Origin: Sabellastarte sp. h YS-2021
Lineage: Eukaryota > Annelida > Polychaeta > Sabellida > Sabellidae
NCBI GenBank assembly: GCA_964017235.1
Contig: OZ024931.1
Location: 23,970,189 to 24,034,188 of the forward strand
Direction: 5' to 3'
Length of the DNA: 64,000 nucleotides
Shown: piece by piece, positions 21,772 to 34,719 of the stretch
Layout of the letters: the number at the start of each line of letters is the position of its first letter
How positions within the stretch are numbered: position 1 is the stretch's first letter
Made by a program: the position numbers and the translations under genes
Notes under the pieces: model-generated
Told to the model about the DNA's origin: nothing
Databases searched by the model: none
The model's input: only the letters and a program-made list of their open reading frames with translations

Positions 21772-23070
21772 AAAATAGCATCAGAGATGCCCATACCCCA
21801 CAGCCTGGGGAAATAGTTTTCAACACCATGAGATATAGAAGTAGTGAAACAGTACAAAATTTGGGATACTTTCAGAGCAGTGTCAGTTATATAAAGCTCC
21901 AAATAATGTTTAAGTAGAAAAAATAACATCTAAGAGAAAGAAAATGTATGTAAAGATAAGGTATTAGAACAAAACAATTCTATAGCAATTAATGACAGCA
22001 TTAATCAGTAAACTAAACATTTGAAGCTCTAAAATTTAAGCACAATTATGTAAAAGTGCATATAATAATCGGCTGCAGCAATCCAGATATCTTTGTCATA
22101 AGAGAAATATATCTCAAATATGGCAGGCAAACACACTTTGGCAGAGTCAAAGTTAAAGGTCACACTATGATGCACACCTACATCCCCTAGCCAATGTCCC
22201 TCAACCTTCTACACCTTATGAAATCCAAGAAATAGCCTAGACAAGATTTTAAAACTCATGATCACTATGACAAGGTCAAAGGTTAAATCAACGTCACACC
22301 ATGATGTTGCACACCTACAGCCCCTGACCAATATCCCTACCAAGTATCAACTTCCTACACCTTACGGTTTCCGAGATATACTCCAGACAAGATTTTATAG
22401 GTCAAAGTCATTACGGCAAGGTCAAATTAAGGTCACACCATGACGTTTCACACCTACACCCCCTTACTAATGTCCCTACCAAGTATCAACTTCCTACACC
22501 TTACAGTTGCTGAGATATAGCCCAGACAAGAATTTATAGGTCAAGGACACTACGGAAAGGTCAAAGGTCAAATAAAGGTCACACCATGATGTTGCACACC
22601 TACACCCCCTAACTAATGTCCCTACCAAGTATCCAAGTATCACCTTCCTACACTTTACGGTTTCTGAGATATAGTCTGGACAATATTTTATAGGTCAAGG
22701 TCACTATGGCAAGGTCAAAGGTCAAATAAAGGTCACACCATGATGTGCCACACCTACACCCCCTAACTAATGTCCCTACCATGTAGCAACTTCCTACACC
22801 TTACGATTTCCGAGATATAGCCCGGACAATATTTTATAGGTCAAGGTCACTATGGCAAGGTCAATGGTTAAATCAAGGTTACACCATACCGTTTGCACAC
22901 CTACACCCCCTAACCAATGTCTCTACCAAGTATCAACTTCCTACATCTTGCAGTTTCTGAGATACAGCCCGGATAAACTTTTTCCCGCCGTTCACCCACT
23001 CGCCCGCCAGGCCATCCGGACATCTTGGGTGAAAATTATACCCCGACAGCCCTTAAGGGCTGTGGGGTAC
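21772..23070 (+). mobile_element. Family C element, copy C2 (uninterrupted)
   Basis: It has the same left hairpin (GCATCAGAGATGC), arm TACCCCACAGCC (21794-21805) and unique segment as C1. The 146-bp array is more diverged, with perfect AGGTCAAAGGTCA at 22558 and 22712. After a shorter GCCC-rich tract come 'gggtgaaaattatacccc' and the intact palindrome ACAGCCCTTAAGGGCTGT plus GGGGTA. It supplies the empty site for the TTAA MITE in C1. Confidence 0.85.
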
Positions 23071-26000
23071 AAACCATAGGGTATTGACAACCAACTACAT
23101 AGTACTGAATAAACGTTTTGAAGAACATCTGATACACCTGTACAACAAACAAAATTTGACATTTAAGTAGAAAACAAAGCTATTCATTCGAGTGGACTTT
23201 ATTTGAAAAAGGTACACACAAAAATCAGAAAAAACATATGCAAGGGACAACAGAGGAATATTGTCTCATTTGACACAAGTGAGGATAAATGTGGATAAAT
23301 CTTTTCATAATTTGAAATTTTTTGAAACTAAAAATAAATTAAAAGAACTGCAATATTGCATGTTAAATAGGTATTTCCCAACAAATGTATCATTTACTAG
23401 GACAGGCAAAAAAAACAAATAGTACATGTAACACTTGTGAATTTTGTTCCTCAAGTAAGGGAAACTATTGAACAATTAGTGTAGGCTAATAATATTATTA
23501 ATTCAAAATTGACTAAAGCTATCCAACAATAGAACTTAAGTTTTCTTCAAAAACGTCATAGTAGCAGTGAATAAAAATATAAATTAGGATGAATAAATGT
23601 TTTCTCTGATAAACACTGTAGTGCTATAACTGACCAAATATCCGTTTGACAATTTACATGCCAGTGGCAATGACAATCAGTGCACAAAATTACAAACTAT
23701 AGCCCCTCTGCCCAAAACTGGTGACCATGCTGAAAGACCTGTACTTTCTAGTGTTACAGGTGTGGATGTCCTCTTAACAAAACTATTCATGTTTTTATAT
23801 ATTTTTTACTGGTGAAATTATTATGGGACTAAGGCCACAACAGACATTCTTGTCATTATAGATAACAACATTAGAGCATTTATCTTGCTCAATTATGAAA
23901 CTCAATACTGATTTAACCTACAATGAAATACAGCAACTTTTGCTATGGACCTGTAACATTTTTCAGTTAGTTATGAGATTAGTTCAAAAGGAATTTAATC
24001 ACTTGACTCTGACTTCTGTGGTTACAGGTTTGAGTCCAATTCATATAGCACAATAATTGGGATGCACTGAAGGACCATGTCTGTAGAAAGGGTTATAAAA
24101 CCTCAACTCTGACTTCATACTATCAACCCTTAAGTAAGGCTAGTGCTATTGAAAATAAAAGCCTAAAACAAGGCTGACGGTCAAAACAGGGCACATAACT
24201 CAAAGCTACTGAGTAAATCTTCAAGAGGAAATGGACACATTCAAGGCTCTTTCCATTCTTCTTTTAAACAATAATGTCAGGATCAGGACAATTTATGGTA
24301 GTACTGTTTCAGTGTAGCCAGTAAAACACTTGCGAGGAAAGGTAACATTTGTAACTATAAATTTCTCATTTCCCCTGTACCCAGGAGCACCGATCACAAG
24401 TTTGGAATACATTCAGTATGTTGTTGGTGTACAGTAGCTAAAGCACAATGACTTCTAAGCTCACATGAGGCTACAGATTTGATGAGAGAAAAATCATAAA
24501 ATTTACAGAAGAACACTATATATTACACAGAGGGTTCATTTAGCTCTTTGATATTTAGGACTGTTCATGGAATCTCAAAATTAATGCAAGGCAACAGCAG
24601 CCAGATCTGTAACCACAGAGCAGACATTTATTTTATGTTTATTTATACACATGGTGGCATGATGCAATTTTAAGTTAGCTCTTGCAAATTTGGTACTACA
24701 CATGGGATTTCCCAGAATTTACATAAGAAAACAACAGCCACATATGTAACCCATGTAACCACATCCTTTGAAGTCACATTTGTGGGATGGTAATTCTGTA
24801 TTATGTTCACCACACAGGAGAATATGTGCACATTGTATTTGCTAATAAAAACAATTGACAAGTATGCCTTTCTTGTAACCTTTCTTTGGGGTCAAATTTG
24901 TACCACAATGCTTTTCAGACATCTACATAAATGTTCACTCATACATTTTAGAAGACTTTAAGTCAGTGCCTTACAGGATATATCTTCATCAATTTATAAA
25001 ATGAGATTTACATTGAGATTTCCTTGATTTTCTAGAACTGTTGTTTTCAGTTAGCTTCTCCCAATGAGGTAATTTATTTAGGATTTCCCAAAGTTTACAC
25101 AAGAAAAAAAAACAGTCACATATGTAACTACATCACTTGAAGTCTGTATTCTATTTTCATCAAATTTTCACACTTTCAAATGAAAAACCTTACATGTTTT
25201 TCTGAAATCTTTTCAGCCATCTCCAAGGCTTTCATTTGCATAGGTAAATCACACAGAGAGAGTTTGGTAAGCTAGGGGGTTTAGAGAAACAATGACTCAA
25301 CTAGGAAGAGACAGATACTGTTAGCCAGGTACTCAGACCTGCTGCGTAACTAGCCCAGTTCAAGGCTTATTGGCTATCTCATTGCACAGATTTGAAGTGA
25401 TGCTTCCAGGTGAGCATACACTAAAACACACAGCCTTGGATATAAAAACACCTGTGAAACACTGTAGTAGTAACATAAGAAAACACAGTAAATAGCAGAT
25501 TTCAGTGGTGCAAAGTAAGAACCACTTTATCTGTTTCTTGCAATGTTTGACTACAACTTTAGCCTTGCCACAGGCGTTCATATGTACAGTATAACCACAA
25601 CTGTTTCCATTATAATTGTTTTTCATTATGTTTTCATATACTTATTTAGTTTAGTTAGCTCAGGGGAACTAGTCTTTTATTCAGATTAGAAAGACTTCTG
25701 ATATAGTGTGCATTATGGCAAAAATAGTTCATGTTTGCATTATGGTTCAGACAGCCTAGAAGGCCAGGCTAGTAGAACCACTGCAAACACTCACACACAT
25801 ACAAAGGCACTTTCAGTTAGCCACACACACAGACTCTCTTTCATGGTAAAAAGCAAGTAATCCCTGTAAACACTGTAAACATACAGCAAGTAGATCCCTC
25901 TCTCTGTAGGGATGATTTGGTTTGTGAATGCCACACCCACCTCATTTGCATATAATTATCCTCTTGAATATACAAGATTATAAAGGCTCCACCCCCAAGA

Positions 26001-26690
26001 AAACAGAGATAAATAAAGATACTTTGCACAGTAATAATGTACTATTTCAAGTTTTATGTCAATGCAGAATCTCCAATGCAAACTTACATTTGATGAACAA
26101 AAAGAGAACACTTGAAACATCACAAATATTTCTGTATGATCGTACTAAAATAATAATTGATAGCACAACATTTTATTATGCGAGCATTCAGGAAGAGTAG
26201 GATTGTTATAGAAGTTCATAAAATAGAAATGGTATTTTAGTGTAAAAAAAACCAGGACATCACCAATTTGGGAGAGTGACCGGTTTTACTGTACATTGCA
26301 AGAATAATAATTTCTTATACAATGCAATACACTGATTATTTACAATGCAAGCTTTAATTTTCTTGTGCCTTAAAGTAGTACATTGAGTAATATAATAAAA
26401 CTACTACCTTTTGGTTGTAACTGAAAATTTTTTTTGTATGCACTACTGGTCAAACTGACTTGAAATTTTTTAACAAATAAGAAATCACAAGATTTGATGA
26501 AGTACCTTGGTTTTACCAGATATGACCAAGGTCAAAAGTAACGATTTCAGCTTCTGAATGTCTTAAATAAGAGCATACTCATTGCTTACACAGAAAACAT
26601 GTTTGTTTCATATATTCTTATTACACTGACAAGATGAAATCCCTAGGAGTCATGAGGGTGCTGAAAAGAAGCTGGAAAAGTAGAGCTTAC
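23071..26690. other. No gene recognised; probably 3' part or last intron of the MTTP locus
   Basis: Unique AT-rich sequence immediately 3' of the last firm MTTP exon. It should contain either the rest of the coding sequence or a long last intron. 'gggatttcccaraatttacayaagaaaa' recurs at 24704-24732 and 25082-25109. A minus-strand open stretch near 25183-25268 (LCDLPMQMKALEMAEKIS) has a possible donor but the wrong phase for MTTP. Confidence 0.4.
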
Positions 26691-26858
26691 CTTAACGTTG
26701 CATTTGGTCTGTACATTTGTAGACACATTTTAATTCCATCATAGAAATCTACATCTGTCTGGAAGTTGATTACGCTGGAACTTTCCACAGTAAATTTAAC
26801 GCCACTGCGGAATGAAGACGTCACAAGCCGCATTGAGCCTTGTATGGATATGGCACCA
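26691..26858 (-). CDS. MTTP: MTTP exon (eighth and last firm exon in window)
   Basis: Bounded by 'attcacag' and 'gtaagc'. It has 168 bp with one base completing the previous codon and two bases left over. It encodes GAISIQGSMRLVTSSFRSGV, then KFTVESSSVINFQTDVDFYD and GIKMCLQMYRPNATL. It forms beta-strands of the C-terminal lipid-binding sheets. Because it ends in phase 2 without a stop, at least one more exon must exist further along the minus strand. Confidence 0.85.
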
Positions 26859-28452
26859 CTGTGAATACATAAACAGGTTGTCTTGCTAGTGAAAATGGTC
26901 CAATGAAAAAACTAACAAAATAACTTATTTCATACTTCACATACTGCTAAAAAGTGCTTACTTCATATGTATGAAAACACCCAAATAGAAATATTGAGGG
27001 ATCTTTTGGTAATGGCTGTTTATAAAATATTTGAATTTAAAAAGAATAAAATACAAGATAGTTGCTGACTGAAGACAATACCTGCTATATTCTGTAATAC
27101 TTTACAAATATAAAATATCACCTGGAAGCAAATTTCACCAATTCTTCATTTTTACTAATTCACTAGAATTAATTTTTACTAATGGCTAGTTTCTACTTGA
27201 GATAGTAATACACATTAAAATTTCACTAGGCATTAATTTTCATTATCCAAGCTCATTAGCTAAAATAGCTACACTTAATTGCAGCTTATATCCTTGTTGA
27301 ATGTGATGAGTTTGGGTCGTATGGCTCGTCTTTTTAAGCACGAGCTTTAGCGAGGCTCGCACTTTGAGGGATCACGTTTTTTTTCATTTCCGGACTTTCA
27401 TGAATTGTGGCATACCATGAGTACCTGTCTCTTCACTGAAGTTAAGCAGCAATGGCCTATGTTAGTACTTGGATGGGTGACTGCCTCAGTGCACTATTTG
27501 TGTCTCTGATGGGTTTGCGGCTTGCACTAGAAGATCGAAACACCTTTAAGCCTTGTTGGTTGTTAAGGTCAGGAACATAATCGTAGTGATCATAGAAGCG
27601 TGTCCCAAATATTCAAAATGTTTGAAAACTTTTCTCAAGTGAGCAATTCTGTCCTGTGTACTCACAACCCATCTTTTTGGTTGTAAAGCAGTTACAACTA
27701 ATCATAAGGGTGTTACGACTTACCTCTTTATTGCTACAACCCATCTTATACACTACTCTTGAACTGAGTGATATTGTCCACAGAGAACATAACGAGTCCC
27801 GTGATTACTGCACAACAGTGTTAGGAATATGAGATTTTGAATTATCTTTATGAATCGTATCAATCAAAAGCAGATCCTAAGGCAATCATTTCAGTCATAT
27901 GACCGTTCTTTTCATTCCAAACAAATCAAGTGGTTTGTCAGTTTTTCCACTCCTTTCAAGTGGACCAGTCATAGCAACCATCTGAGTTTTTAAACTGGAA
28001 TGGTGGGCACTAAGTCATCAAAGTGAAATAGTAGTAGCACTTCATCAACAATTTGAGAACTTGACTGTGAATATCTTTTTTTACAGTAACTGCTTTTACA
28101 ACAGTTTCCAAAAATACCTTTAAACGATGTTTGTGATTTTGAAACTCATTCTTTACAGCTACCCATGGTTATCTGTTAAAGATGAAATGAATATTGTTTT
28201 AGATTATAATTGCTTGGAAAGTATAAGATTTTGTTTTCAGAACTGATTGTGGACATTTGAGATGTGATTTTAAAATCCCTGCTAATACATTAAAATACTC
28301 TTCTAGATAATTCACCTGATTTGTGACATTTAGCAATCCATAACAAGGTTATACAGTACATTGTTTTCACCTGATTTCACACATGCATGTGTGGTTCACA
28401 GTGAGACTAAAACCTGATTTAGACAGGTTTTAACCAGATTTCAGGTACTTAC
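26859..28452 (-). other. MTTP intron between last two firm exons
   Basis: Intron of 1594 bp. It is AT-rich and contains the 5S-like relic at 27407-27495. No other gene was seen. Confidence 0.6.
27407..27495 (+). pseudogene. 5S rRNA-like relic (pseudogene or 5S-derived SINE head)
   Basis: The segment keeps 5S rRNA landmarks in order: 'ggcataccatgag', 'ctgtct' for the expected 'ctcgtctgat', 'gaagttaagcagc', and the internal control element 'gttagtacttggatgggtgact'. Mutations break the helices near the 5' end, so a functional 5S gene is unlikely. The good preservation of the promoter half fits a 5S-derived SINE or a processed 5S copy. It lies in an MTTP intron, antisense to MTTP. Confidence 0.75.
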
Positions 28453-28607
28453 CTGTTCATGATGAGACTCTTGCAGTTCTTGTTCCAGAGGGAGATGCTT
28501 AAGGCTCCAGACAGGTCCATAGAAATGGCACCCCTCACGTCTGACTCCATCACCAGCCCATTCTGCAGATGATGCCGCACTCTGTAGTCATGCAGGAGTA
28601 CATTAGC
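28453..28607 (-). CDS. MTTP: MTTP exon (seventh in window)
   Basis: Bounded by 'ttttttacag' and 'gtaagt'. It has 155 bp, starting in phase 0 and leaving two bases. It encodes ANVLLHDYRVRHHLQNGLVM, ESDVRGAISMDLSGALSISL and WNKNCKSLIMN. The SISLWN stretch before the next beta-strand is characteristic of the MTTP C-terminal region. Confidence 0.88.
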
Positions 28608-29039
28608 CTGTAAAAAAGGATTTAAATATATATTTTAATTTCTGTGATAAAGGCACCCTTTCCCTAACTGTATCCCATCCAAGTTGTTTAATAATTGTTT
28701 TCAGTGATTAATGGTTAACACCATTTATATAAAGTTGCTGTAATCAAATAAGAATATGCAGTAAACTACTGTTGGCCATGTTTCTTACCTGTATTTCCTA
28801 TAAGAAGTAAGGCTAAAAATACTAGACATCGCTTGAATTGAAACAATTTATGCTAGTTGTTTAACTATTGTAAAAAATCTTCTATGAATGCTTTAGGTTG
28901 ATTTAAATTCCCCATTTTAAAAACAAAATGTATCACCCTAGGTGTTTATTGCCGAAACTACAATATATAACCATGAAATAAGTATTCCATGAAGTGTTTC
29001 ATTCCAAAACTACATGCCCTAAACAGGCCTTGTGACATT

Positions 29040-29455
29040 ATCATACTGGGCCAAAGTCAAAGTTAGGGTTTTACATCACATTCAACAGCCAGGATCATAC
29101 TGGGACATGACAGCCATCTTGTTTTTTGAAGATACACCAATTTCGAAAGCAACCTAGCTTAGGTCGTGCGCCTACCACCCTGTTAAGGTTCAAACTGATT
29201 GGCACAAGCGTCTTTTAGTTAAAGTCTGGAAATGGAATTTCAAGATGGCTGTCATGCCAGCCATCTTGTTTTTCCAAATGGCACCAATTTCAAAAGCAAC
29301 CTAGCCTAGGGGATGCCCTACCACCCTGTTAAGTTTCAAATCAATTGGCACAAGCACCTTCAAGTTATAGTCTGGAAACCAAAATATTGACAGACAGATG
29401 GACGGATGTTGGGTCCATCAATCTAATAGGCGGGTTGTCTACATGTAACCCACCC
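29040..29455 (+). repeat. Small two-unit tandem element ending in a hairpin (possible family F)
   Basis: Two units of about 150 bp ('cagccatcttgtttttt', 'caccaatttc.aaagcaacctagc', 'accctgttaagtttcaaa', 'ttcaagttatagtctgg') at 29110-29258 and 29259-29370 are followed by GACAGACAGATGGACGGATG. Next comes an inverted GGGTTGTCTACATGTAACCC. The order of tandem units, simple tract and 3' hairpin matches families A-D, but no clear left end was found. Confidence 0.6.
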
Positions 29456-29499
29456 AAAAATGAATCCATAATTTAGGCAATCAAACACTTCATTTGTTT

Positions 29500-29770
29500 T
29501 TACTTTTTTCAGGGTTAAGTGCTTTGTGAGACCATACATTTATCAAGTTGCAGTTAGATAAAGGAGACGTCATGGGTCAAATCTGACAGTAGCAAAATAT
29601 TTGAAAAATATTTGCAGCCCTTGATTCCTACAACATGCTTACACATGATGAAACTCATATGACCAATAACAAGAGAGATTTAATATTTTATGGTAGATCC
29701 ACCCCGTTTGACCTAGAAGCATGGGTTGAAGGTCAAATCTGGATATGTAAGTATGGCACTGAATACTTTA
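29500..29770 (+). repeat. Strongly diverged 147-bp-type units
   Basis: 'gggtcaaatctgacagtagcaaaatattt', 'catatgaccaataacaagagag' and 'cgtttgacctagaagcatgggttgaaggtcaaatctgg' follow the phrase order of the 147-bp monomer with many changes. One to two units are present. Confidence 0.5.
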
Positions 29771-30618
29771 CTCAACTTTAAAATAAATAATTGAGGTATA
29801 GTTTACCAAAATGTTGGTGTTACTGATTGAAAAGACTACATGAGCACACAAATGGTAGTTAATGTAAATTTATTATTTTTTACCGAAAATTTTAAGGGAC
29901 CCAGCGCCAAAAGGTGAGGTGTGAGTCCGTTAACCATCACAACACAACACTGCTGCAGGCACACAAGCTCAAATTATTCATTCCTTATATGCCCAGATCT
30001 GAAGAGGATACTGTGATAGCCTTGGCAAAAAATGAGAGTCAAAGTGAGTTAGCAGTTACCAACAATCGTGCCAAAGAGTCACTAAAGCTAGAGTCACATG
30101 ATCAAAAACCCAGATGTCGAAATGTTTTTTTGACTTTTTTTTGATGTGCTAAGATGAAATCTCAACAAAGCATGATTATAATGAGAATACCCAACAACAG
30201 GTTAAGTTTATTGGTAACTTTGGCACGAATAACATGATATTCAATGAGTTAACTACAGGTGGGCCAGACTGAATTGTGAGCTGTGAAGACTTGACTTTGG
30301 CAAACAAAGAAGGAAGTGAGATGAGGCAGACCATCCAGATAATTTGCTGAGAATAAGAAAAAAATGTAACGTGTTGGCAACTGCTCGGGCAAAGACTTAG
30401 TGCATGAGCAAATGAGCTACCCATTGCTGCAAACTGTTATGGTAAACTGCAACACAAAAAAATATCCGCAATAATTTTGAACAGCAGGTTGACGTTCTAG
30501 CAGGGTGGTAAAAATGAAGAGGGTTGAAGACCATAGTCAATCAACCAAGCAGCTGCCACAAACTTCAAATAGTTTTCTGTTCACACTATTCACCTTCAAA
30601 AATTGCTACTGTACTCAC

Positions 30619-30819
30619 CTGCAGTGCTGACATGGGTTCACTAGGTGCGGCCCAGACAGCAGACATCAGTCCAGCAGAACCTTCAAAGAAGGTGATGGGG
30701 CGTAGGGAAACGTCCATGAGATCCAAGGAGATGCCAGCTGTCGGTGTCACATCCTCCCCATCTATATTGTCTGTCTCCTCACCAAGTAGTCCCTCTAAGC
30801 CCGCAGCAAAAATACCAAA
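30619..30819 (-). CDS. MTTP: MTTP exon (sixth in window)
   Basis: Bounded by 'atcattgtag' and 'gtgagt'. It has 201 bp, exactly 67 codons in phase 0. It encodes FGIFAAGLEGLLGEETDNID, GEDVTPTAGISLDLMDVSLR, PITFFEGSAGLMSAVWAAPS and EPMSALQ. The acidic GEETDNIDGEDV insert is probably a surface loop. The preceding intron is about 20 kb and contains the nested sulfotransferase gene and elements B, A2 and D. Confidence 0.87.
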
Positions 30820-31424
30820 CTACAATGATATCATGGAAAAACTTGTATAATCTTTGTCTATTGATATACTAAATTTCGACGACATCATCAAAAACTTTTG
30901 TTGTCTTCCCCATCAAAAATAACAAAGTAAAAGAATACTTTTGAGAAACCATAGGCCTATATAGATTTTACCACCTAGTTCAGCTATTGCCAAAACACAG
31001 TAAGTGCTTGAATATTTGAGAACCCTTGAACATTCCATACAGCTAATCAACACTGTCACACAATTTGAAAGCAGTCGCCCAAAACCCTATGAAACATCTG
31101 AATATTGCATCCAATTCTGTGATCACGCTGTAATATTGTCGGTCATGTGACCTAGATTTTAACTGTTGCAATCAGGCACATAACCATGATGACTGTAGGC
31201 ATTGGTTGCGAACAAGTCATAAGACGTTATGATCAGACGACTTGTCTTTCCAGTCATAATTCCATAAGAGTTCAATTGGTAAATAACACCTTGAATTGAC
31301 AGGATTGCTCATAGCAGGGCCCCAACTTCAAAATCAACTAATTGTTATAAGAACTTGTGAAGGTGCAACAGCAACATTAGACTGTTTCCTTGGATTTTTA
31401 CAACATAAAATATGATTCTATATT

Positions 31425-31489
31425 TGTCCACATGCATAACCCTCACTGGTTACCTGTTATACATCAGATTAAATGTAAACTAGACAAAA
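31425..31489 (+). mobile_element. LINE relic, left half (cut by element B)
   Basis: The plus frame reads HMHNPHWLPVIHQIKCKL, the 'LHWLPV..RI.YKL' block near the end of CR1/L2-type ORF2. The expected continuation (LVYK.LNG) is found 11.6 kb away at 43090, directly after the right end of element B. Confidence 0.75.
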
Positions 31490-31714
31490 GTTTTTGTACA
31501 CAAAAACAAAGCGTCCCTACAGCTTTTAAGTTTTATAAGAAATGCTAAAGGACCAATGTGAAGAGGTAAATGTTATTGGTGAAGAGAAATTCTCCTGAAA
31601 GGACCATGTTAGGGTCACAAGAGTGATCTTAAAACGAAAAAAGCAATCAGTGCCTGTGAACAGGTTCTGTATCAGCTGACTGTGTCTTTTAAGCTGCAAA
31701 GTAGAAGAAGCATG

Positions 31715-33190
31715 TTTAGGTTTGGCTATGCTCGTTTGACCTTGAATGAGAGGCCCAAGGTCAAATCCGTCCACACCAGAAGATTCCCAGCACATGATTT
31801 CCTACATGTTGGTTTCACATCCCAAACCTCTAGGACTAATAATAATCGAGTTATCGAACTTTTAAGTTTGGCTATGCTCGTTTGACCTTGAAGGAGAGGC
31901 CCAAGGTCAAATCGGACAACACCAAAAGATTCCCAGCCCATGATTTCCTATATGTTTGTATACCATCCAAAACCTCTAGGACCAATAATAAGCGAGTTAT
32001 AAGCACTTTTCAGTTTGGCTATGCTCATTTGACCTTGAATGAGAGGCCCAAGGTCAAATGCGACCACACCAGAAGATTCCCAGCACATGATTCCCTATAT
32101 GTTGGTATACCATACCAATCCTCTAGGACAAATAATAAGCGAGTTATAAGCACTTTTAAGTTTGGCTATCCTCGTTTGACCTTGAAGAAGAGGCCCAAGG
32201 TCAAATCCGACCACACCAAAAGATTCCCAGCCCATGATTTCCTATATGTTGGTATACCATCACAAACCTCTAGAACCAATAATAAGCGAGTTACAAGCAC
32301 TTTTAAGTTTGGCTATACTCGTTTGACCTTGAAGGAGGGGCCCAAGGTCAAATCCGACCACATCCGAAGATTCCCAGCACATGATTTACTGTATGTTGGT
32401 ATACCATCCCAAACCTCTAGGACCAATAATAAGTGAGTTATAAGCACTTTTAAGTTTGGCTATGCTCGTTTCACCTTGAAGAAGAGGCCCAAGGTCAAAT
32501 CCGACCACACCAAAAGATTCCCAGCCCATGACTTCCTATATGTTGGTATACCATCCCAAAGCTCTAGGACCAATAATGAGCAAGTTATAAGCACTTTTAA
32601 GTTTGGCTATGCTCATTTGACCTTGAAAGAGAGGCCCAAGGTCAAATCCGACCACACCAAAAGATTCCCAGCCCATGGTTTGCTATATGTTGGTATACCA
32701 TCCCAAACCTCTAGGACCAATAATAAGCGAGTTATAAGCACTTTAAACTTTGCCTATCCTCGTTTGACCTTGAAGGAGGGGCCCAAGGTCAAATGCGACC
32801 ACACCAGAAGATTCCCAGCCCTTGATTTCCTACATGTTGGTATACCATCCCAAACCTCTAGGACCAATAATAAGCGAGTTATAAACACTTTTAAGTTTGG
32901 CTATGCTTGTTTGACCTTGAAGAAGAGGCCCAAGGTCAAATCTGACCACACCAAAAGATTCCTAGCCCATGATTTCCTATAGGTTGGTATACCATCCCAA
33001 ACCTCTAGGACCAATAATAAGCGAGTTATAAGCACTTTTATGTTTCGTTATGCTCGTTTGACCTTGAAGGAGGGGCCCAAGGTCAAATCCGACCACACCA
33101 GAAGATTCCCAGCCCATGATTTCCTACATGTTGGTATACCATCCCAAACCTCTAGGACCAATAATAAGCGAGTTCTAAGCACTTTTAAAG
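31715..33190 (+). repeat. 147-bp satellite, first part of the array in B (about 10 units)
   Basis: The homogeneous units each contain TTTGACCTTGAA, a short GGAGAGGCCC spacer and AAGGTCAAATCC, then 'gaccacaccaaaagattcccag', 'catgatttcctatatgttgg', 'tctaggaccaataataagcg' and 'agttataagcacttttaag'. Since 147 is 49 codons, one plus-strand frame stays open over long stretches (for example 31882-32436). The array continues at 39444 after the nested insertion. Confidence 0.95.
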
Positions 33191-33191
33191 G

Positions 33192-34427
33192 TCATAGGAA
33201 GTATTTTCAAATCATTCATTAGTGATTACATATACATATGTAAGTTCAATTTCTGTGAAAAAAGATGCGTCTGGACAAGGTTACATGGTATATTCAATCA
33301 CTTTCTGGCTGTTTTTCAAGATTTTTACAACTGTCGCCATTATTTTTCACTTGACAACTCCCGTAGAAAATACTAGCCTTGACGTCACAGGTTCATGACA
33401 ATGTAAACAAACTATTATTTCCTTAAGCCTTTTAATACATACATATATATTTAAAAGATTGCATAATGTGTTTTTATGAAGTTTATTTGTTTATAAGACA
33501 TCAGTCTGCCACAGTAAATTTTTGAAATAGCCTTCAGAACATCTTTTATTTTTGTTCTCAAATAAAAAATATTTAGAGAGGTATTAAGCAAGTTGCATAA
33601 AAATCACCAAACAATGCAGTCAACCAGGTTCAACTCTGAGATGAATTTTGATAGTTATTTTTTTCAATTTTGAAAACACTATTGCCAGGAGATGAAATAA
33701 ATACAACATAAATGTCTTTAGAACTGGGCCTCAAGCAAGGATAAATCATATATGTTCTCCAAATTAGTTTCCCATAAAAACTGTAAACAATACTGCTTTC
33801 ATAGTATACATAATGCGTCTAGCCATCTAGTGTTGATTACAGTTCCCCTAAACACATATCCTTTTTTTTGGTCTCAACAAAGGCTTAAATTGAGAATAAA
33901 ATGTCACCAACTAATTTCCAAAACTTTAAATTATCCAAACTTAAGGCCAAGAAATACTGAACTAATATCTTAAGGAAAACTCATATACTGAATTATTTCA
34001 TAAACTGATAATGTAAAAGTTAGAACTTCAAACATGATTCTTTCAGAATAAATTCAATAAATTTGACTACAACAGCATGCTTTTATAAATTATTAATGCA
34101 AATGAAAACAAATTGTGTATTTTGATTTCACTTTATATCATGCCTTTTCTTGATAGAAATGCCGGTGATTAAAGGCAAAAAAACAGTATCCAGTAAGTTC
34201 AAATGACCACTTTTGAATTTATCAAGAGATTCTTAGTTTTGTGTAAATTTATCTAACTTGAAAGGCTACTTTCTCATCACAGTTTAAAAACCTGGAAAAA
34301 AATGATGGAAGGAGGCAAAATCTCATACATATGTTTACGCTTTCTGCATTCCAAGACAAGCCTACTTACAGTATATCTGTGTTTGTTAGAACTGTCAGTG
34401 ATTAAAAGTTAGGTAAAACTTGAGAAA
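33192..34427. other. Left unique part of the TTAA element
   Basis: AT-rich sequence with no gene. The 73-residue ORF at 33752-33973 shows no domain. Confidence 0.5.
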
Positions 34428-34719
34428 ACAAGAGGAGAGTGCCCGTGAACGGGCACTGTGTCAGCTGACTGAATGTTTTTGATTTATGATGGTGATAATG
34501 AGAGGAAAGCATAATTATCAGGGAAAGGGCTGTACAGAAATACAGTAAATGGTAACTGAACAGCATGTTTGAAAGATATTCTGAAGCTGACAGAAGAAAA
34601 GGACAAAAAAGTTGTGCCCTGCAAATGGTATTATGAAATAAAGTAACAAGGTAATTGTTTAAGTGTAAAAATAGGTGAAAAATATTTAAAGAAATACTAT
34701 AAATGCAATATCCTCGTTT

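Noticed and set aside
25183-25268. Possible MTTP exon (LCDLPMQMKALEMAEKIS)
   Set aside because: It has a donor and a possible acceptor, but the phase does not match the last firm exon and the content is not MTTP-like.
31882-33222. Open frames of 184, 168 and 60 residues with the same repeat
   Set aside because: Same satellite frame. The breaks between them are ordinary unit variants.
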